Shown: positions 43,182-53,670, counted from the stretch's first letter. The stretch: DNA of 64,000 nucleotides from Paludifilum halophilum (GCF_002245355.1 NZ_NOWF01000012.1:1-64000); one strand, 5' to 3'. The notes: generated by a model from the letters alone, not told the origin. Numbers and translations are program-made.

Positions 43182-44429
43182 GTGGCGAAACGGGTAGTGA
43201 TCACCGGTATGGGGGTCCTTTCACCGATCGGCAATGATATACCCACATTCTGGAACCATTTGATTCAGGGTCAATCCGGGGTCGGTCCCGTTACTCAGTT
43301 TGACGCCAGTGATTTTTCCACGAGAATTGCGGCGGAAGTGAAAGACTTCAATCCGCTTGATTATATGGAACGAAAAGAAGCGCGGAAGATGGACCGTTTT
43401 GTCCAATTCGGTGTGGTGGCTTCCCAGATGGCTCTGAAGGATGCGGGGCTGGACATCGAACGGGAAGATCCGGACCGGGTCGGCGTGTATATCGGTTCCG
43501 GCATCGGAGGGCTTAAAACCTGGGAAGAGCAGCACAAGATTTACCTGAAGCGGGGACCCAACCGGGTCAGCCCCTTCTTCATCCCGATGATGATCGCCAA
43601 TATGGCGGCGGGGCAGGTTTCCATTTCCACTGGAGCCAAGGGGCCCAACAGTGCGGCGATCTCCGCCTGTGCGACCGGGACCCACTCCATCGGGGATGCC
43701 ACCGAGATTCTCCGGCGGGGCGATGCCGATGCCATGATTGCCGGAGGAACCGAAGCCACGATTACCCCGATGGCTTTCGCCGGTTTCTGCGCCAATAAGG
43801 CGATGACCACCCGCAATGACGAACCGGAGAAAGCGAGCCGTCCCTTTGATAAAGAGCGTGACGGGTTTGTCATGGGGGAAGGGGCCGGTGTTCTCATCCT
43901 AGAAACGCTGGAACACGCTCAGGCTCGGGGAGCGAATATCATCGCCGAAGTGGCTGGATACGGCATGAGCGGCGATGCATATCACTTGACCAGCCCCTCT
44001 CCCGACGGCGAAGGTCCGGCCCGAGCGATGAAACGGGCGGTGGAGGACTCCGGCTTGGAACTCGAGCAAATCGGGTATATTAATGCCCATGGAACATCAA
44101 CCCCGCTGAATGAAAAATATGAGACGATGGCGATCAAAAGCGCCTTTGGGGAACATGCCTACCGATTGGCCGTCAGTTCCACCAAATCGATGATGGGGCA
44201 CCTGTTGGGCGCCTCCGGCGGGGTGGAAGCGATCGCCACGGCCCTCGCACTGAAAGAGGGGATCCTTCCGCCGACGATCAATTACGAACATCCGGATCCC
44301 GATTGTGATCTGGATTGCGTCCCCAACGAAGCGCGGCGGACATCGGTGCAGGCGGCTTTGTCCAATTCCTTCGGTTTCGGGGGCCATAATGCGACGATCG
44401 TGCTGAAGAAGTACGATGGCGCGGATTAA
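43182..44429 (+). CDS. fabF: 3-oxoacyl-ACP synthase II
   Basis: A 415-residue elongating condensing enzyme ([15 protein letters not shown]). Active-site residues: Cys in [13 protein letters not shown], His in [11 protein letters not shown] and His in [16 protein letters not shown] 43182 is better spaced from AAGGCGG than ATG 43176, which would add two residues. Confidence 0.96.
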   Translation: MAKRVVITGMGVLSPIGNDIPTFWNHLIQGQSGVGPVTQFDASDFSTRIAAEVKDFNPLDYMERKEARKMDRFVQFGVVASQMALKDAGLDIEREDPDRVGVYIGSGIGGLKTWEEQHKIYLKRGPNRVSPFFIPMMIANMAAGQVSISTGAKGPNSAAISACATGTHSIGDATEILRRGDADAMIAGGTEATITPMAFAGFCANKAMTTRNDEPEKASRPFDKERDGFVMGEGAGVLILETLEHAQARGANIIAEVAGYGMSGDAYHLTSPSPDGEGPARAMKRAVEDSGLELEQIGYINAHGTSTPLNEKYETMAIKSAFGEHAYRLAVSSTKSMMGHLLGASGGVEAIATALALKEGILPPTINYEHPDPDCDLDCVPNEARRTSVQAALSNSFGFGGHNATIVLKKYDGAD

Positions 44430-44447
44430 GCAGGTGGTGAGAAGGAG

Positions 44448-45143
44448 ATGAACCTGACCGAATTAAGCCGGAAAATCGGTCTGGATCTCCGGGACGAAAC
44501 CTTGTTCCAACAGGCGTTTACCCATACGTCTTATGCCCATGAGCGCAAAGGGGATCAGTCCCAGCTGGATAATGAAAGGCTGGAGTTCCTGGGGGATGCG
44601 GTTTTGGAACTGACGGTCTCGGAATACTTGTACGACCGTTTTCCCGATTTGAAGGAGGGTGACTTGACCCGGATGCGGGCACGGATCGTATGTGAGCCGT
44701 CACTGGCAGCTTTCGCCCGGGAGCTGGACTTTGGAAATTACGTGCGGTTGGGCAAAGGGGAGGAAATGACCGGCGGCCGGAATCGCCCCGCTCTATTGGC
44801 GGATGTGTTTGAGGCCTTTATCGGTGCCCTTTACTTGGAAAAGGGTGTGGAAGGGGTCAAGGCGTTTCTCCGTTCCTTTATCTTTCCACGCGTTGACGAC
44901 CGGTGGCTGACATGGGCGACGGATGCCAAAAGCCAGCTTCAGGAGGCGATCCAGCGGGATCACCTGGGAGCATTGGACTACCAGATTGTCGATGTACAAG
45001 GGCCGGCCCATGACCGGCAGTTTGTCGCCGAAGTTTGGCTGGCCGATCGCAAGCTGGGGACAGGCACCGGCCGCTCCAAGAAGGAGGCGGAACAACGTGC
45101 CGCCGCTGAAGGACTCCAGCAACTCCAACAGTCGAAGAAATAA
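44448..45143 (+). CDS. rnc: Ribonuclease III
   Basis: A 231-residue double-stranded RNA endonuclease. Catalytic signature [19 protein letters not shown], acidic residues in [15 protein letters not shown], and a C-terminal dsRNA-binding domain from about residue 158 ([11 protein letters not shown] to the end). It processes rRNA precursors. The ATG follows AGAAGGAG. Confidence 0.96.
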   Translation: MNLTELSRKIGLDLRDETLFQQAFTHTSYAHERKGDQSQLDNERLEFLGDAVLELTVSEYLYDRFPDLKEGDLTRMRARIVCEPSLAAFARELDFGNYVRLGKGEEMTGGRNRPALLADVFEAFIGALYLEKGVEGVKAFLRSFIFPRVDDRWLTWATDAKSQLQEAIQRDHLGALDYQIVDVQGPAHDRQFVAEVWLADRKLGTGTGRSKKEAEQRAAAEGLQQLQQSKK

Positions 45144-45150
45144 TCCCCCG

Positions 45151-45187
45151 ACCACCGGTTGCATAGAAAAGCAGGCCGGTGGTTTTG
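45151..45187 (+). terminator. Intrinsic terminator after rnc
   Basis: ACCACCGG pairs with CCGGTGGT, followed by TTTGT. It closes the fab-rnc unit; smc and csaA lie beyond it. Confidence 0.65.
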
Positions 45188-45268
45188 TATGAACACTCCG
45201 GGGGATTCGGAAAAGGCACCAGGACTGCTTCTCTTTTTACTGAAGATACACTGAGAGGAGTGTAACCG

Positions 45269-45655
45269 ATGACCGACATCACCTTTGAAGACTTTGATAA
45301 AATCGAGATCCGTACCGGGAAAGTGGTGCGGGCGGAGGCTTTTCCCAAGGCGCGCAAACCGGCCTATAAACTGTGGATCGACTTCGGTGAGCTCGGGGTG
45401 AAAAAGAGCAGTGCCCAGATCACCCAGCTTTACGATCGGGAATCCCTGGAGGGGAAGCGGGTATTGGCAGTAACCAATTTTCCGCCTCGGCAGATCGCTG
45501 ATTTTATATCGGAGGTCCTCGTTTTGGGGGTTGCCATGGACGGGGGGAGGTCGCCCTCATCCAAGCGGATCGGGAAGTTCCTCTTGGCAAGCGGGTTTTC
45601 TGAACGGACCGTTCCGGAAAAGAAAAAATGGGACACCGGCACCGATTCGCCATGA
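45269..45655 (+). CDS. csaA: CsaA-type tRNA-binding/chaperone protein with a frameshifted C-terminus
   Basis: The first about 93 residues match CsaA (FDKIEIRTGKVVRAEAFPKA; KKSSAQITQLYD; AVTNFPPRQIADFISEVLVL). After AMDGG the frame leaves the family and runs to residue 128. Adding one base in the run of six G at 45542-45547 restores EVALIQADREVPLGKRVF and a stop at 45601-45603, giving 111 residues, the normal length. Either the gene carries a one-base deletion or the assembly has a homopolymer error. The ATG follows GAGAGGAG. Confidence 0.85.
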   Translation: MTDITFEDFDKIEIRTGKVVRAEAFPKARKPAYKLWIDFGELGVKKSSAQITQLYDRESLEGKRVLAVTNFPPRQIADFISEVLVLGVAMDGGRSPSSKRIGKFLLASGFSERTVPEKKKWDTGTDSP

Positions 45656-45729
45656 ACCGGTGCTATTCTCGTGGTAAAATAATTGGTTGGGGCATAAAGA
45701 AAGGATCCATAATGAAGGGAGGGAGCGTT

Positions 45730-48700
45730 TTGTATCTGAAACGATTGGAAATGACCGGATTCAAATCTTTTGCCAACCGGACCGAGCTGGAGTTTGTCCC
45801 GGGTGTTACAGCCGTCGTCGGACCCAACGGGAGCGGAAAGAGCAATGTCACTGACGGCATTCGCTGGGTGCTCGGGGAACAGAGTGCCAAATCTCTGCGG
45901 GGTTCATCGATGCAGGATGTCATATTTTCCGGCAGTGATTCCAGGAAGCCGGTGGGTTACTGTGAAGTAGCCATCACCCTGGATAATACGGATCAGAAGC
46001 TGAACCTCGATTATTCCGATGTAACCGTCACCCGAAGGGTGTATCGTTCAGGAGACAGTGAATACTACATCAATAAGCAGTCTTGTCGTCTGAAGGATAT
46101 TACCGAATTATTCATGGACACCGGGATCGGGAAAGAAGCTTACTCCATGATCGGACAAGGACGAATCGACGAAATTCTGAGCACCAAGTCGGAAGACCGT
46201 CGGGCCATTTTTGAAGAGGCGGCGGGAATCGTCAAATATAAATCCCGCAAGCGGGAAGCCGAGAGAAAGCTGGAGTCGACGGATCAAAATCTCGCCCGGA
46301 TCGAGGACCTGGTCAGTGAATTGGAGGAGCAGGTTGCCCCTTTGGAGGAGCAGGCGGAAAAAGCCAAGAAATACAAAGAGCTGAAACAGGCTCTGTCCGA
46401 AGCCGAGATCGGTTTGTATGTACATAAGATTGAAACGCTGCACCAAAATTGGAAGGAGGCCAGTGAGCGATTAAAGCAGCTGACGGATGGGGATGGGAAG
46501 CTGTCGGAGGAAGGGAAGCGCTGGAAGGTCTTGTTGGAAGAACTTCGCTGGCAGCTCAGTCAAAAGGAAAAACAGGTGGAATCCCTGCAGGGCGAGCTTC
46601 TTCAAGTAAGTGAGGAGCTGGAAAAGGCGGAAGGGCAACGAGAAGTGCTGATGGAGAGGGCCCGGAACCGCGGCGAGACGCATAAGCAGACACTCGCCCG
46701 CCTGGAGCAGCTCCGAACAGAGAAGGGCCGTTTGGAACAGGAATGGAAAGCGCAGAAGGAACGCCTGAGTCGAAAGGAACAGGAATGGGAGAAGATTACC
46801 GCTCGCCTTGAGGAAGCGGAGGCGAAACTGGCCGCTGTGGGAGACAGCGGAACCGGCGACTTGGATGAGCTGAGAGCACGCTTGTCGGAATTGCTTCATG
46901 AAAAGACTCGTTTGCACAGTGAAAAGCAGTATCTGGAAGAGCAAAAAGGTCGCCAGGCGGAACAGAGAGAGTTGCTGGAGTCTCAGAGTGAAGAGGATCG
47001 GCGGACAGAGGAGGAGTTGAAGAAACGCAGGGATGATTTACAGGAGGAGATCCAGCAGGTGGAAGTGGATCTCGACCGTTGTACCGTCTCTTATCGGGAA
47101 GGGGCGGATAAAAAGAAAGAACTGGAAGACCAATTGAAACAGATGGACCAATCTCTGCGCCAAGCGGAACAGAAGCTGGACGGTCTCCGTTCCCGACGGG
47201 AGATTGTGAAGGATATGGAAGCGGATCATACCGGGTTTTTTCAAGGAGTAAAAGAAGTGTTAAAGGCCCGGGATCAGGGAACCTTGAAAGGAATTCATGG
47301 AGCGGTGGCCCAGTTGATCCGTGTCCCTCAGGAGTACGAGGCGGCGGTGGAAACGGCTTTAGGCGGAGCGATGCAGCACCTGGTGGTGGAAAATGAATCG
47401 GTCGGTCGTCGAGGGATTCGATTCCTCAAGGAACGGCACGCCGGGCGGGCCACTTTCCTGCCTCTGGACGTCATCCGGGGTCGCTTTGTCCCCTCCGCTG
47501 AGAAGGAGCTGTTGGAGTCGGCTCCCGGGTTTGTCGGTATCGCCGCGGATTTGGTGAAGACCGAATCGGCCTACCGCAGTGTTCTACAGAGCCTTCTGGG
47601 ACATGTGATTGTGGCCCGGACGCTGAAAAACGCCAATGAAATCGCCCGGCGAATGGGTTATCGCTTTCGGATCGTCACTCTGGAGGGGGATGTTGTCAAC
47701 CCCGGAGGGTCCATGTCCGGAGGGAGTCGCCGAAAGTCCAAGGTGAACTTGTTGGGCCGTTCCCGCCAGGTGGAAGAATTGGAACAGCAGATTGAGTCAT
47801 CGCAAAGAGAATGGGAACAGGTGCAACACCGCCATGAAAAGTGCGTAACGGAGAAAAACCGGTTGGATACCGATTTGGAAAAGATTCGCCAAGAGGGGGA
47901 AACATTGCGCTTGCGCCAACAGGAGCTCAAGGGACATGAACGGGAGCTGGACCTGGAAAGGCGGACGCTGGAAGACCAACAAAAGAAAAATCGGGAAGCA
48001 TGGGAGAAAGTGAAGCAAGAGGAGGCTCGCCTCGAACGGAGTTTTGAACAAGCTCGGAAGAGTCTGGAGGAGATGGATGCCGAACAGTCTCGGCTGGAAC
48101 GCTTGATTCATTCCTCCCAGGAACGGGTTCAGCAGCATGCGTCGGAAAAAGATGAGGCGAACCGGGAGATCACGGATTGGAAGATCAGCGCCGCCCGTCT
48201 CCAGCAGGAGCGGGAATATTTGGCCGCTGACTGCGAACGGTTGGAACAAGAAAGCCAACGGGTTGACAGGCAGCTCGCAGAGGCTGAGGAACAGTTGGAT
48301 CAGCTTCAGACTGGAGTCGCGGACAATGACGAGGAGGCCAAGCGTTTGGCTGACCAGGCGGAAGAGTACCGCCACCGGAAGGAGCGGGTGCAGGAATCGC
48401 TCAAAGCCGCCAAGGAGGAACGGGATTCGCTTCAAAGCGATCGCGTTGAGAAGGAAAAGAAAGCCCAAGAAGTTCAGCAACAGTTGAAAAAATTGCAGGA
48501 AGAGATGCACCAGCAGGAAGTTCGAGTCAACCGGCTGGATGTCGAATTAAACCACTTGCTCGAAAAGCTGGCAGAGGAGTACGAGATCAGCTATGAGCTG
48601 GCCAGGGATCGATATTCCCGGCCGGAAGATCCGAAGAAAGCGGAACGGGAAGTCAAATCCCTGCGGGGGAAAATCGCTGCCCTGGGTGAGGTTAACCTGG

Positions 48701-49314
48701 GAGCCATTGACGAATACGAACGTTTGAGCACGCGTTTTTCCTTCCTGCAAGGACAGCGGGACGATCTGATTGAAGCCAAAGAGTCGCTGTTCGAGGTCAT
48801 TCATAATATCGAATCGGAGATGTCCCGCCGTTTTTCAGAGACTTTTGATGCGATCCGGACGGAGTTTTTGGATGTCTTTGTTCAAATGTTCGGAGGAGGT
48901 CGGGCCGATTTACGCCTGTCCGAACCGGATAATCTATTGCAGACAGGGATTGAGATCATCGCTCAGCCGCCGGGGAAAAAACCGCAAAACCTGGGTCTTC
49001 TCTCCGGAGGGGAAAGGGCTCTGTCCGCGATTGCTCTTCTCTTTGCTGTATTGAGGTATAAGCCCGTCCCCTTTTGTGTTTTGGATGAAGTGGATGCCGC
49101 TTTGGATGAAGCCAATCTGACCCGCTTCACCACATACCTGCGGGAGTTCTCGCAAAAGACGCAGTTTATCATTATTTCCCACCGAAAACGGACGATGGAA
49201 GGGGCGGATGTTCTTTACGGGATCACGATGGAGGAGGCCGGGGTGTCCAAGCTGGTCTCTGTCAAGCTGGATCAGTTTGAGGATGGCCAGGAAGTTGCGG
49301 TGGCCAAGGCTTAA
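45730..49314 (+). CDS. smc: Chromosome segregation ATPase SMC
   Basis: A 1194-residue condensin ATPase from TTG 45730 (MYLKRLEMTGFKSFA), which follows GGGAGGGAG; the longer frame overlapping csaA is not supported. Walker A GPNGSGKSN is at 31-39, two long coiled coils flank a hinge around residues 510-680, and the C-terminal head has the signature LLSGGERALSAIALLF and Walker B VLDEVDAALDEANL. It works with ScpA/ScpB to fold the chromosome. It lies 12 bases before ftsY. Confidence 0.97.
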   Translation: MYLKRLEMTGFKSFANRTELEFVPGVTAVVGPNGSGKSNVTDGIRWVLGEQSAKSLRGSSMQDVIFSGSDSRKPVGYCEVAITLDNTDQKLNLDYSDVTVTRRVYRSGDSEYYINKQSCRLKDITELFMDTGIGKEAYSMIGQGRIDEILSTKSEDRRAIFEEAAGIVKYKSRKREAERKLESTDQNLARIEDLVSELEEQVAPLEEQAEKAKKYKELKQALSEAEIGLYVHKIETLHQNWKEASERLKQLTDGDGKLSEEGKRWKVLLEELRWQLSQKEKQVESLQGELLQVSEELEKAEGQREVLMERARNRGETHKQTLARLEQLRTEKGRLEQEWKAQKERLSRKEQEWEKITARLEEAEAKLAAVGDSGTGDLDELRARLSELLHEKTRLHSEKQYLEEQKGRQAEQRELLESQSEEDRRTEEELKKRRDDLQEEIQQVEVDLDRCTVSYREGADKKKELEDQLKQMDQSLRQAEQKLDGLRSRREIVKDMEADHTGFFQGVKEVLKARDQGTLKGIHGAVAQLIRVPQEYEAAVETALGGAMQHLVVENESVGRRGIRFLKERHAGRATFLPLDVIRGRFVPSAEKELLESAPGFVGIAADLVKTESAYRSVLQSLLGHVIVARTLKNANEIARRMGYRFRIVTLEGDVVNPGGSMSGGSRRKSKVNLLGRSRQVEELEQQIESSQREWEQVQHRHEKCVTEKNRLDTDLEKIRQEGETLRLRQQELKGHERELDLERRTLEDQQKKNREAWEKVKQEEARLERSFEQARKSLEEMDAEQSRLERLIHSSQERVQQHASEKDEANREITDWKISAARLQQEREYLAADCERLEQESQRVDRQLAEAEEQLDQLQTGVADNDEEAKRLADQAEEYRHRKERVQESLKAAKEERDSLQSDRVEKEKKAQEVQQQLKKLQEEMHQQEVRVNRLDVELNHLLEKLAEEYEISYELARDRYSRPEDPKKAEREVKSLRGKIAALGEVNLGAIDEYERLSTRFSFLQGQRDDLIEAKESLFEVIHNIESEMSRRFSETFDAIRTEFLDVFVQMFGGGRADLRLSEPDNLLQTGIEIIAQPPGKKPQNLGLLSGGERALSAIALLFAVLRYKPVPFCVLDEVDAALDEANLTRFTTYLREFSQKTQFIIISHRKRTMEGADVLYGITMEEAGVSKLVSVKLDQFEDGQEVAVAKA

Positions 49315-49326
49315 GGAGGTTGAAGG

Positions 49327-50313
49327 ATGAGTTTTTTTAAACGGCTGAAAGAGAGTGTTTCCAAAACGACGGAATCGGTGACACAGAAGTTTAAAGACGG
49401 ATTGAGTAAGACCAGCTCTTCTCTGGTGGGTGCGATGGACAGTGTCTTTAGCCGCAATCGCATCGATGAGGAGCTGTTTGAGGAGCTGGAGGATGTACTG
49501 ATCGGCGCGGATGTCGGCGTTCAGACGACGATGGAGATCGTCGACCGTCTGCGGAGCGAAGTGAAGCAGCGCAAAGTCAAAGACCCTGCCGATCTGCAGC
49601 CCCTTCTGTCGGAAATCCTGGTGGAAATGTTGCAGGGAGACGACAGGGACACGGCTATGAATCTGAAAGCAGACGGCCTGTCGATCATTCTCTTCGTCGG
49701 AGTAAACGGGGTGGGGAAAACCACCACCATCGGGAAGCTGGCTCACCAATACCGACAAGAAGGAAAACGAGTGATCCTGGCGGCAGGGGATACGTTCCGC
49801 GCCGGGGCGATTGAACAATTGGAAGTATGGGGGGAACGGGTCGGCGTCGATGTGATCCGGCATCAGGCGGGCTCCGATCCCGCCGCTGTCATCTACGACG
49901 GAATTCAGGCCGCCAAAGCCCGGGGGGCGGATATCCTCCTCTGTGACACGGCAGGCCGGTTGCACAGCAAGGTCAACCTGATGGAGGAGTTGAAAAAGGT
50001 ATACCGCGTCATCCAGAGGGAAGTACCGGAGGCTCCCCACGAAACGTTACTCGTGCTGGACTCCACGACGGGTCAAAATGCTCTGCAACAGGCAAAATGG
50101 TTCAACGAAGCCACCCGGTTGTCGGGAATCGTCCTAACCAAGATGGATGGAACCGCCAAAGGGGGCATTGCTGTTGCCATCCGCCGGGAATTGTCCATCC
50201 CGGTCAAATGGATCGGATTGGGTGAGAAGCTGGACGACTTGCAACCCTTCGACGCGGAGCAATTCGTCCACGCCCTCTTTGTCCAGGCGATCGAGAAGGA
50301 AGAAGAGGCCTAA
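49327..50313 (+). CDS. ftsY: Signal recognition particle receptor FtsY
   Basis: A 328-residue SRP GTPase. A short charged N-terminus precedes the NG domain: [15 protein letters not shown] (G1), [21 protein letters not shown] (G3), [10 protein letters not shown] (G4). It docks SRP-ribosome complexes at the membrane, partner to Ffh encoded 1.4 kb further on. Confidence 0.97.
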   Translation: MSFFKRLKESVSKTTESVTQKFKDGLSKTSSSLVGAMDSVFSRNRIDEELFEELEDVLIGADVGVQTTMEIVDRLRSEVKQRKVKDPADLQPLLSEILVEMLQGDDRDTAMNLKADGLSIILFVGVNGVGKTTTIGKLAHQYRQEGKRVILAAGDTFRAGAIEQLEVWGERVGVDVIRHQAGSDPAAVIYDGIQAAKARGADILLCDTAGRLHSKVNLMEELKKVYRVIQREVPEAPHETLLVLDSTTGQNALQQAKWFNEATRLSGIVLTKMDGTAKGGIAVAIRRELSIPVKWIGLGEKLDDLQPFDAEQFVHALFVQAIEKEEEA

Positions 50314-50390
50314 AAGGTTTGTGAAAAAGTCGGAAATATATCTTATCGATGTCCAAGCCCATCACAGGGAAAGGATTCTGTAGGATCGTA

Positions 50391-50419
50391 AAGCCTGCCT
50401 GACTCGGCGGGCTTTTTTC
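50391..50419 (+). terminator. Intrinsic terminator after ftsY
   Basis: AGCCTGCC pairs with GGCGGGCT around TGACTC, followed by a T run. It ends the smc-ftsY unit. Confidence 0.85.
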
Positions 50420-50500
50420 TACGTGATCAGGGGATTAGACAGCGACGTGGTTCCTGATGGTATATAATGGGCTTTAGTGAATCGATAGGGAGGATTTTCA

Positions 50501-51214
50501 ATGAGCAGCCCTTTTTTACTGCAAATTCATGTGGGAATGCCTCGTTCCGTCGGAGTGGAACATGCGGTCCATCCGATGGAACGCCCTTGGCGGAGCGGTA
50601 TTTTTAAACAGCCTGTTCAAGGCCCTGTCCGGCTAGGGAAAACGGGACTAGACGGCGATGGGCAAGCCGACTTGAAACATCACGGCGGTCCGGAAAAAGC
50701 GGTCCTGGTCTATGCCGACGCTCATTACCCTTTGTGGCGGAGGGAGTTGGGTTTTTCCGATTTTGACGGCGGGGCGTTCGGGGAAAATTTCATCGTTTCC
50801 GGAATGACGGAGAAGGATGTTTGCGTCGGAGATGTCTACCGTATCGGTGAAGCGGTGGTCCAGGTATCTCAACCTCGCCTTCCCTGCTGGAAACCTGCTC
50901 GTCGCTGGCGGGTGAAGGATTTGGCCCTGCAAATGCAGAACACAGGCCGGACGGGGTGGTACCTTCGCGTGATCGAGGAAGGAATGGTAGAGCCCGGTGA
51001 TGCCATCCAACGGTTGGATCGGCCGTATCCTCAATGGACGATCGCCCGGTGCAATGATATTTTGCATCATCAAGAGAATGACCGCAGGGCCGCCGCCGAT
51101 TTGGCCGCCTGCCACCTGCTGGCGGAAAACTGGGTGAAAGCCCTGTCCAAGCGAGCGGCCACCGGGGAAAATGGGGATTCCAAACCCCGGGTGATAGGGC
51201 CGAATGAGGAATGA
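50501..51214 (+). CDS. MOSC-domain protein (YiiM/YflK-like)
   Basis: A 237-residue protein with a MOSC domain (KTGLDGDGQADLKHHGGPEK; FGENFIVSGM; VSQPRLPCWKPARR with the conserved Cys). MOSC proteins bind molybdopterin-type cofactors and handle sulfur or N-hydroxylated substrates; the substrate here is unknown. It sits between ftsY and ylxM-ffh as an inserted single gene, with a TATAAT at 50463-50468 and the ftsY terminator before it. Confidence 0.9.
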   Translation: MSSPFLLQIHVGMPRSVGVEHAVHPMERPWRSGIFKQPVQGPVRLGKTGLDGDGQADLKHHGGPEKAVLVYADAHYPLWRRELGFSDFDGGAFGENFIVSGMTEKDVCVGDVYRIGEAVVQVSQPRLPCWKPARRWRVKDLALQMQNTGRTGWYLRVIEEGMVEPGDAIQRLDRPYPQWTIARCNDILHHQENDRRAAADLAACHLLAENWVKALSKRAATGENGDSKPRVIGPNEE

Positions 51215-51249
51215 GTCAGGCGCAGGCTGTTGGAGTCAAACCGAAATCC

Positions 51250-51278
51250 TTGACACCTGTATTTGTTTTCGGTATGAT
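51250..51278 (+). promoter_or_regulatory. SigA promoter of the ylxM-ffh-rpsP unit
   Basis: TTGACA and TATGAT separated by exactly 17 bases, about 50 bases before ylxM. Confidence 0.8.
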
Positions 51279-51328
51279 ATTCACCTGTAAAGGGTAATTC
51301 CCTGACATGCGGATCGAGGTGGCTCCGA

Positions 51329-51658
51329 TTGCTGGAGAAGACGACCCGGATCAACCTGCTCTACGATTTTTACGGGCCGCTCCTGACGGAGAGGCAGCGG
51401 ACCATGTTGGAGCTCTACTACCACGAAGACTGGTCCCTTGGTGAGATCGCCGACTACTTTGGAATTTCTCGCCAGGCTGTCTTCGAAGGGATCAAGCGGG
51501 CCCGGAAAATCATGGAGGGTATGGAGCAGGAGCTCCGGCTGTTTGCGAAGCATGTCCGCAGGCGGGAAATCGTGGAACAGATCCGTACCGAGATGAAGGG
51601 TTCATCGGATCGGAAAGCGGTGGAATCCCTGCTGCAGGAACTTTTGGACCTGGATTGA
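51329..51658 (+). CDS. ylxM: YlxM-family SRP-associated helix-turn-helix protein
   Basis: A 109-residue protein from TTG 51329 behind GAGGTGG. The SigA region 4-like helix-turn-helix WSLGEIADYFGISRQAVFEGI and the LLYDFYGPLLTERQRTML start are characteristic of YlxM, which binds SRP components and modulates their GTPase activity. It is co-transcribed with ffh. Confidence 0.93.
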   Translation: MLEKTTRINLLYDFYGPLLTERQRTMLELYYHEDWSLGEIADYFGISRQAVFEGIKRARKIMEGMEQELRLFAKHVRRREIVEQIRTEMKGSSDRKAVESLLQELLDLD

Positions 51659-51695
51659 CGGATGCCCGAAGATCCTGGATAGGGGAGGCGGCACC

Positions 51696-53048
51696 ATGGC
51701 ATTTGAAGGATTGTCCGAACGGCTGCAATCGGCTCTCTCAAAACTGCGGGGCAAGGGAAAAGTGAGCGAATCCGACGTCAAAGCGGCGATGCGGGAAGTT
51801 CGCTTGGCCCTTTTGGAAGCCGACGTCAATTTTAAAGTGGTGAAGGACTTCGTCGCCCGGGTGAGCGAGCGGGCCGTCGGACAGGAAGTGATGAAAAGCC
51901 TGACTCCCGGCCAGCAAGTAATCAAAGTGGTTAACGAGGAACTGACCCAGTTGATGGGTGGACAGCAGAGCAAGCTGGACCTTTCCTCCAAACCTTCCGT
52001 GATCATGATGGTGGGTTTGCAGGGGGCGGGTAAGACGACCACCACCGGGAAATTGGCTCACCACCTGAAAAAGCAGAATAAACACCCTCTGCTGGTTGCC
52101 GGCGATGTTTATCGTCCCGCCGCCATCCGCCAGCTGGAGGTCCTGGGCGATCAGATCGGACTTCCGGTTTTCTCACTGGGAGATCAAGAGAACCCGGTTG
52201 AAATCGCTGAACGCGGGGTGGCCCAAGCGAAGGAAGAGGGAAATGATGTGGTCCTGATCGATACCGCCGGCCGCCTCCACGTTGATGAGACGATGATGGA
52301 TGAATTAAAGGCCATCCGGGAAAAGGTCGAACCGGACGAGATTTTACTGGTCGTCGATGCCATGACCGGTCAGGATGCCGTCAATGTGGCGGAAAGCTTC
52401 CATCAAGAGATGGCTCTCACCGGAGTGGTTCTGACCAAGCTGGACGGGGATACCCGGGGCGGTGCCGCCCTTTCTGTCAAATCCGTGACGGATTGTCCGG
52501 TGAAATTCGCCGGAATGGGAGAAAAGGTGGATGCTCTGGAGCCGTTCCATCCGGAGCGGATGGCTTCCAGAATCCTGGGTATGGGTGACGTGCTCACCCT
52601 GATCGAAAAGGCTGAAGCTAATGTGGACGAGGAGAAGGCAAAGGATCTGGAACGGAAGATGCGCACCCAGCAGTTTACCTTCGATGATTTCCTCGAACAG
52701 ATGGACCAGGTGCGCAATATGGGTCCCCTGGACGAACTTCTCGGAATGATGCCGGGAATGGGTCAGATGAAAGGGATGAAAAACCTGCAAGTCGACGAGA
52801 AGCAGTTGACCAAGGTGGAAGCGATCATCCGTTCCATGACCCGGGAGGAGAAGCAACATCCGGAAGTGATCAACGCCAGCCGCCGCAAGCGTATCGCCGC
52901 GGGCAGCGGTACCACGGTCCAGGACGTCAACCGGTTGATCAAGCAGTTTTCCGATATGAAAAAGATGATGAAACGATTCTCCTCGATGTCCAAGGGTAAG
53001 AAGAAAAAAGGATTCGGCGGCGGGTTTAAGTTCCCGTTTATGCAGTAA
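51696..53048 (+). CDS. ffh: Signal recognition particle protein Ffh
   Basis: A 450-residue SRP54 GTPase. N domain, then G domain with GLQGAGKTTTTGKLA, DTAGRLHVDE and TKLDGDTRGGAALS, then a methionine-rich M domain (LLGMMPGMGQMKGMK; RKRIAAGSGTTVQDVN) that binds SRP RNA and signal sequences. Confidence 0.97.
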   Translation: MAFEGLSERLQSALSKLRGKGKVSESDVKAAMREVRLALLEADVNFKVVKDFVARVSERAVGQEVMKSLTPGQQVIKVVNEELTQLMGGQQSKLDLSSKPSVIMMVGLQGAGKTTTTGKLAHHLKKQNKHPLLVAGDVYRPAAIRQLEVLGDQIGLPVFSLGDQENPVEIAERGVAQAKEEGNDVVLIDTAGRLHVDETMMDELKAIREKVEPDEILLVVDAMTGQDAVNVAESFHQEMALTGVVLTKLDGDTRGGAALSVKSVTDCPVKFAGMGEKVDALEPFHPERMASRILGMGDVLTLIEKAEANVDEEKAKDLERKMRTQQFTFDDFLEQMDQVRNMGPLDELLGMMPGMGQMKGMKNLQVDEKQLTKVEAIIRSMTREEKQHPEVINASRRKRIAAGSGTTVQDVNRLIKQFSDMKKMMKRFSSMSKGKKKKGFGGGFKFPFMQ

Positions 53049-53080
53049 ACCATTTGATCCTGTATAGGAGGTGAAAGAGT

Positions 53081-53353
53081 ATGGCAGTCAAGATTCGTCT
53101 GAAGCGCATGGGTGCTAAGAAAGCCCCCTTCTACCGCGTTGTTGTAGCGGATTCCCGTTCTCCTCGGGACGGTCGGTTCATCGAAGAGATCGGAACTTAC
53201 AATCCGCTGACAAAACCGGCCCAGGTGAATATCGATGAGGAAAAAGCGCTCAAGTGGCTGGCGACGGGTGCGCAACCTTCCGATACGGTGAAAAGCCTGT
53301 TTCGCAATGAAGGCTTGATGAAAAAGGTGCACGAAGCCAAAAACCAGAAGTGA
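53081..53353 (+). CDS. rpsP: 30S ribosomal protein S16
   Basis: A 90-residue protein ([40 protein letters not shown]). The ATG follows AGGAGGTGAAAG. First of the rpsP-khpA-rimM-trmD ribosome-related string. Confidence 0.97.
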   Translation: MAVKIRLKRMGAKKAPFYRVVVADSRSPRDGRFIEEIGTYNPLTKPAQVNIDEEKALKWLATGAQPSDTVKSLFRNEGLMKKVHEAKNQK

Positions 53354-53393
53354 GTTCCCTGTCTGACTTCTCAGGCGTAAAGGGGGAGTCCGG

Positions 53394-53621
53394 TTGAAGG
53401 ATTTGATTGAAGTGATCGCCAAAGCCCTGGTGGATCATCCCGACCAGGTTCGTGTGCGGGAGCGGCAGGAGGAAGAAGCGATCGTGTTTGAACTCTCTGT
53501 CGCCACTGAAGACATGGGTAAGGTGATCGGAAAGCAGGGGCGGATTGCCAAAGCGCTTCGAACGGTGGTCGGCGCAGCCGCGGTGAAGGAACAAAAGCGC
53601 GTTTTGGTGGAAATCGTCTGA
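53394..53621 (+). CDS. khpA: KH-domain RNA-binding protein KhpA (YlqC)
   Basis: A 75-residue protein with a TTG start after AAGGGGGAG. It is a single KH domain with the DMGKVIGKQGRIAKALRTVV loop. KhpA pairs with KhpB and affects cell division and wall genes post-transcriptionally. B. subtilis has ylqD between this gene and rimM; it is absent here. Confidence 0.94.
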   Translation: MKDLIEVIAKALVDHPDQVRVRERQEEEAIVFELSVATEDMGKVIGKQGRIAKALRTVVGAAAVKEQKRVLVEIV

Positions 53622-53670
53622 CCGGATAACGGCTTCCCACAGCATGATCGAAGCAAAAGGAGGCCGGGTT

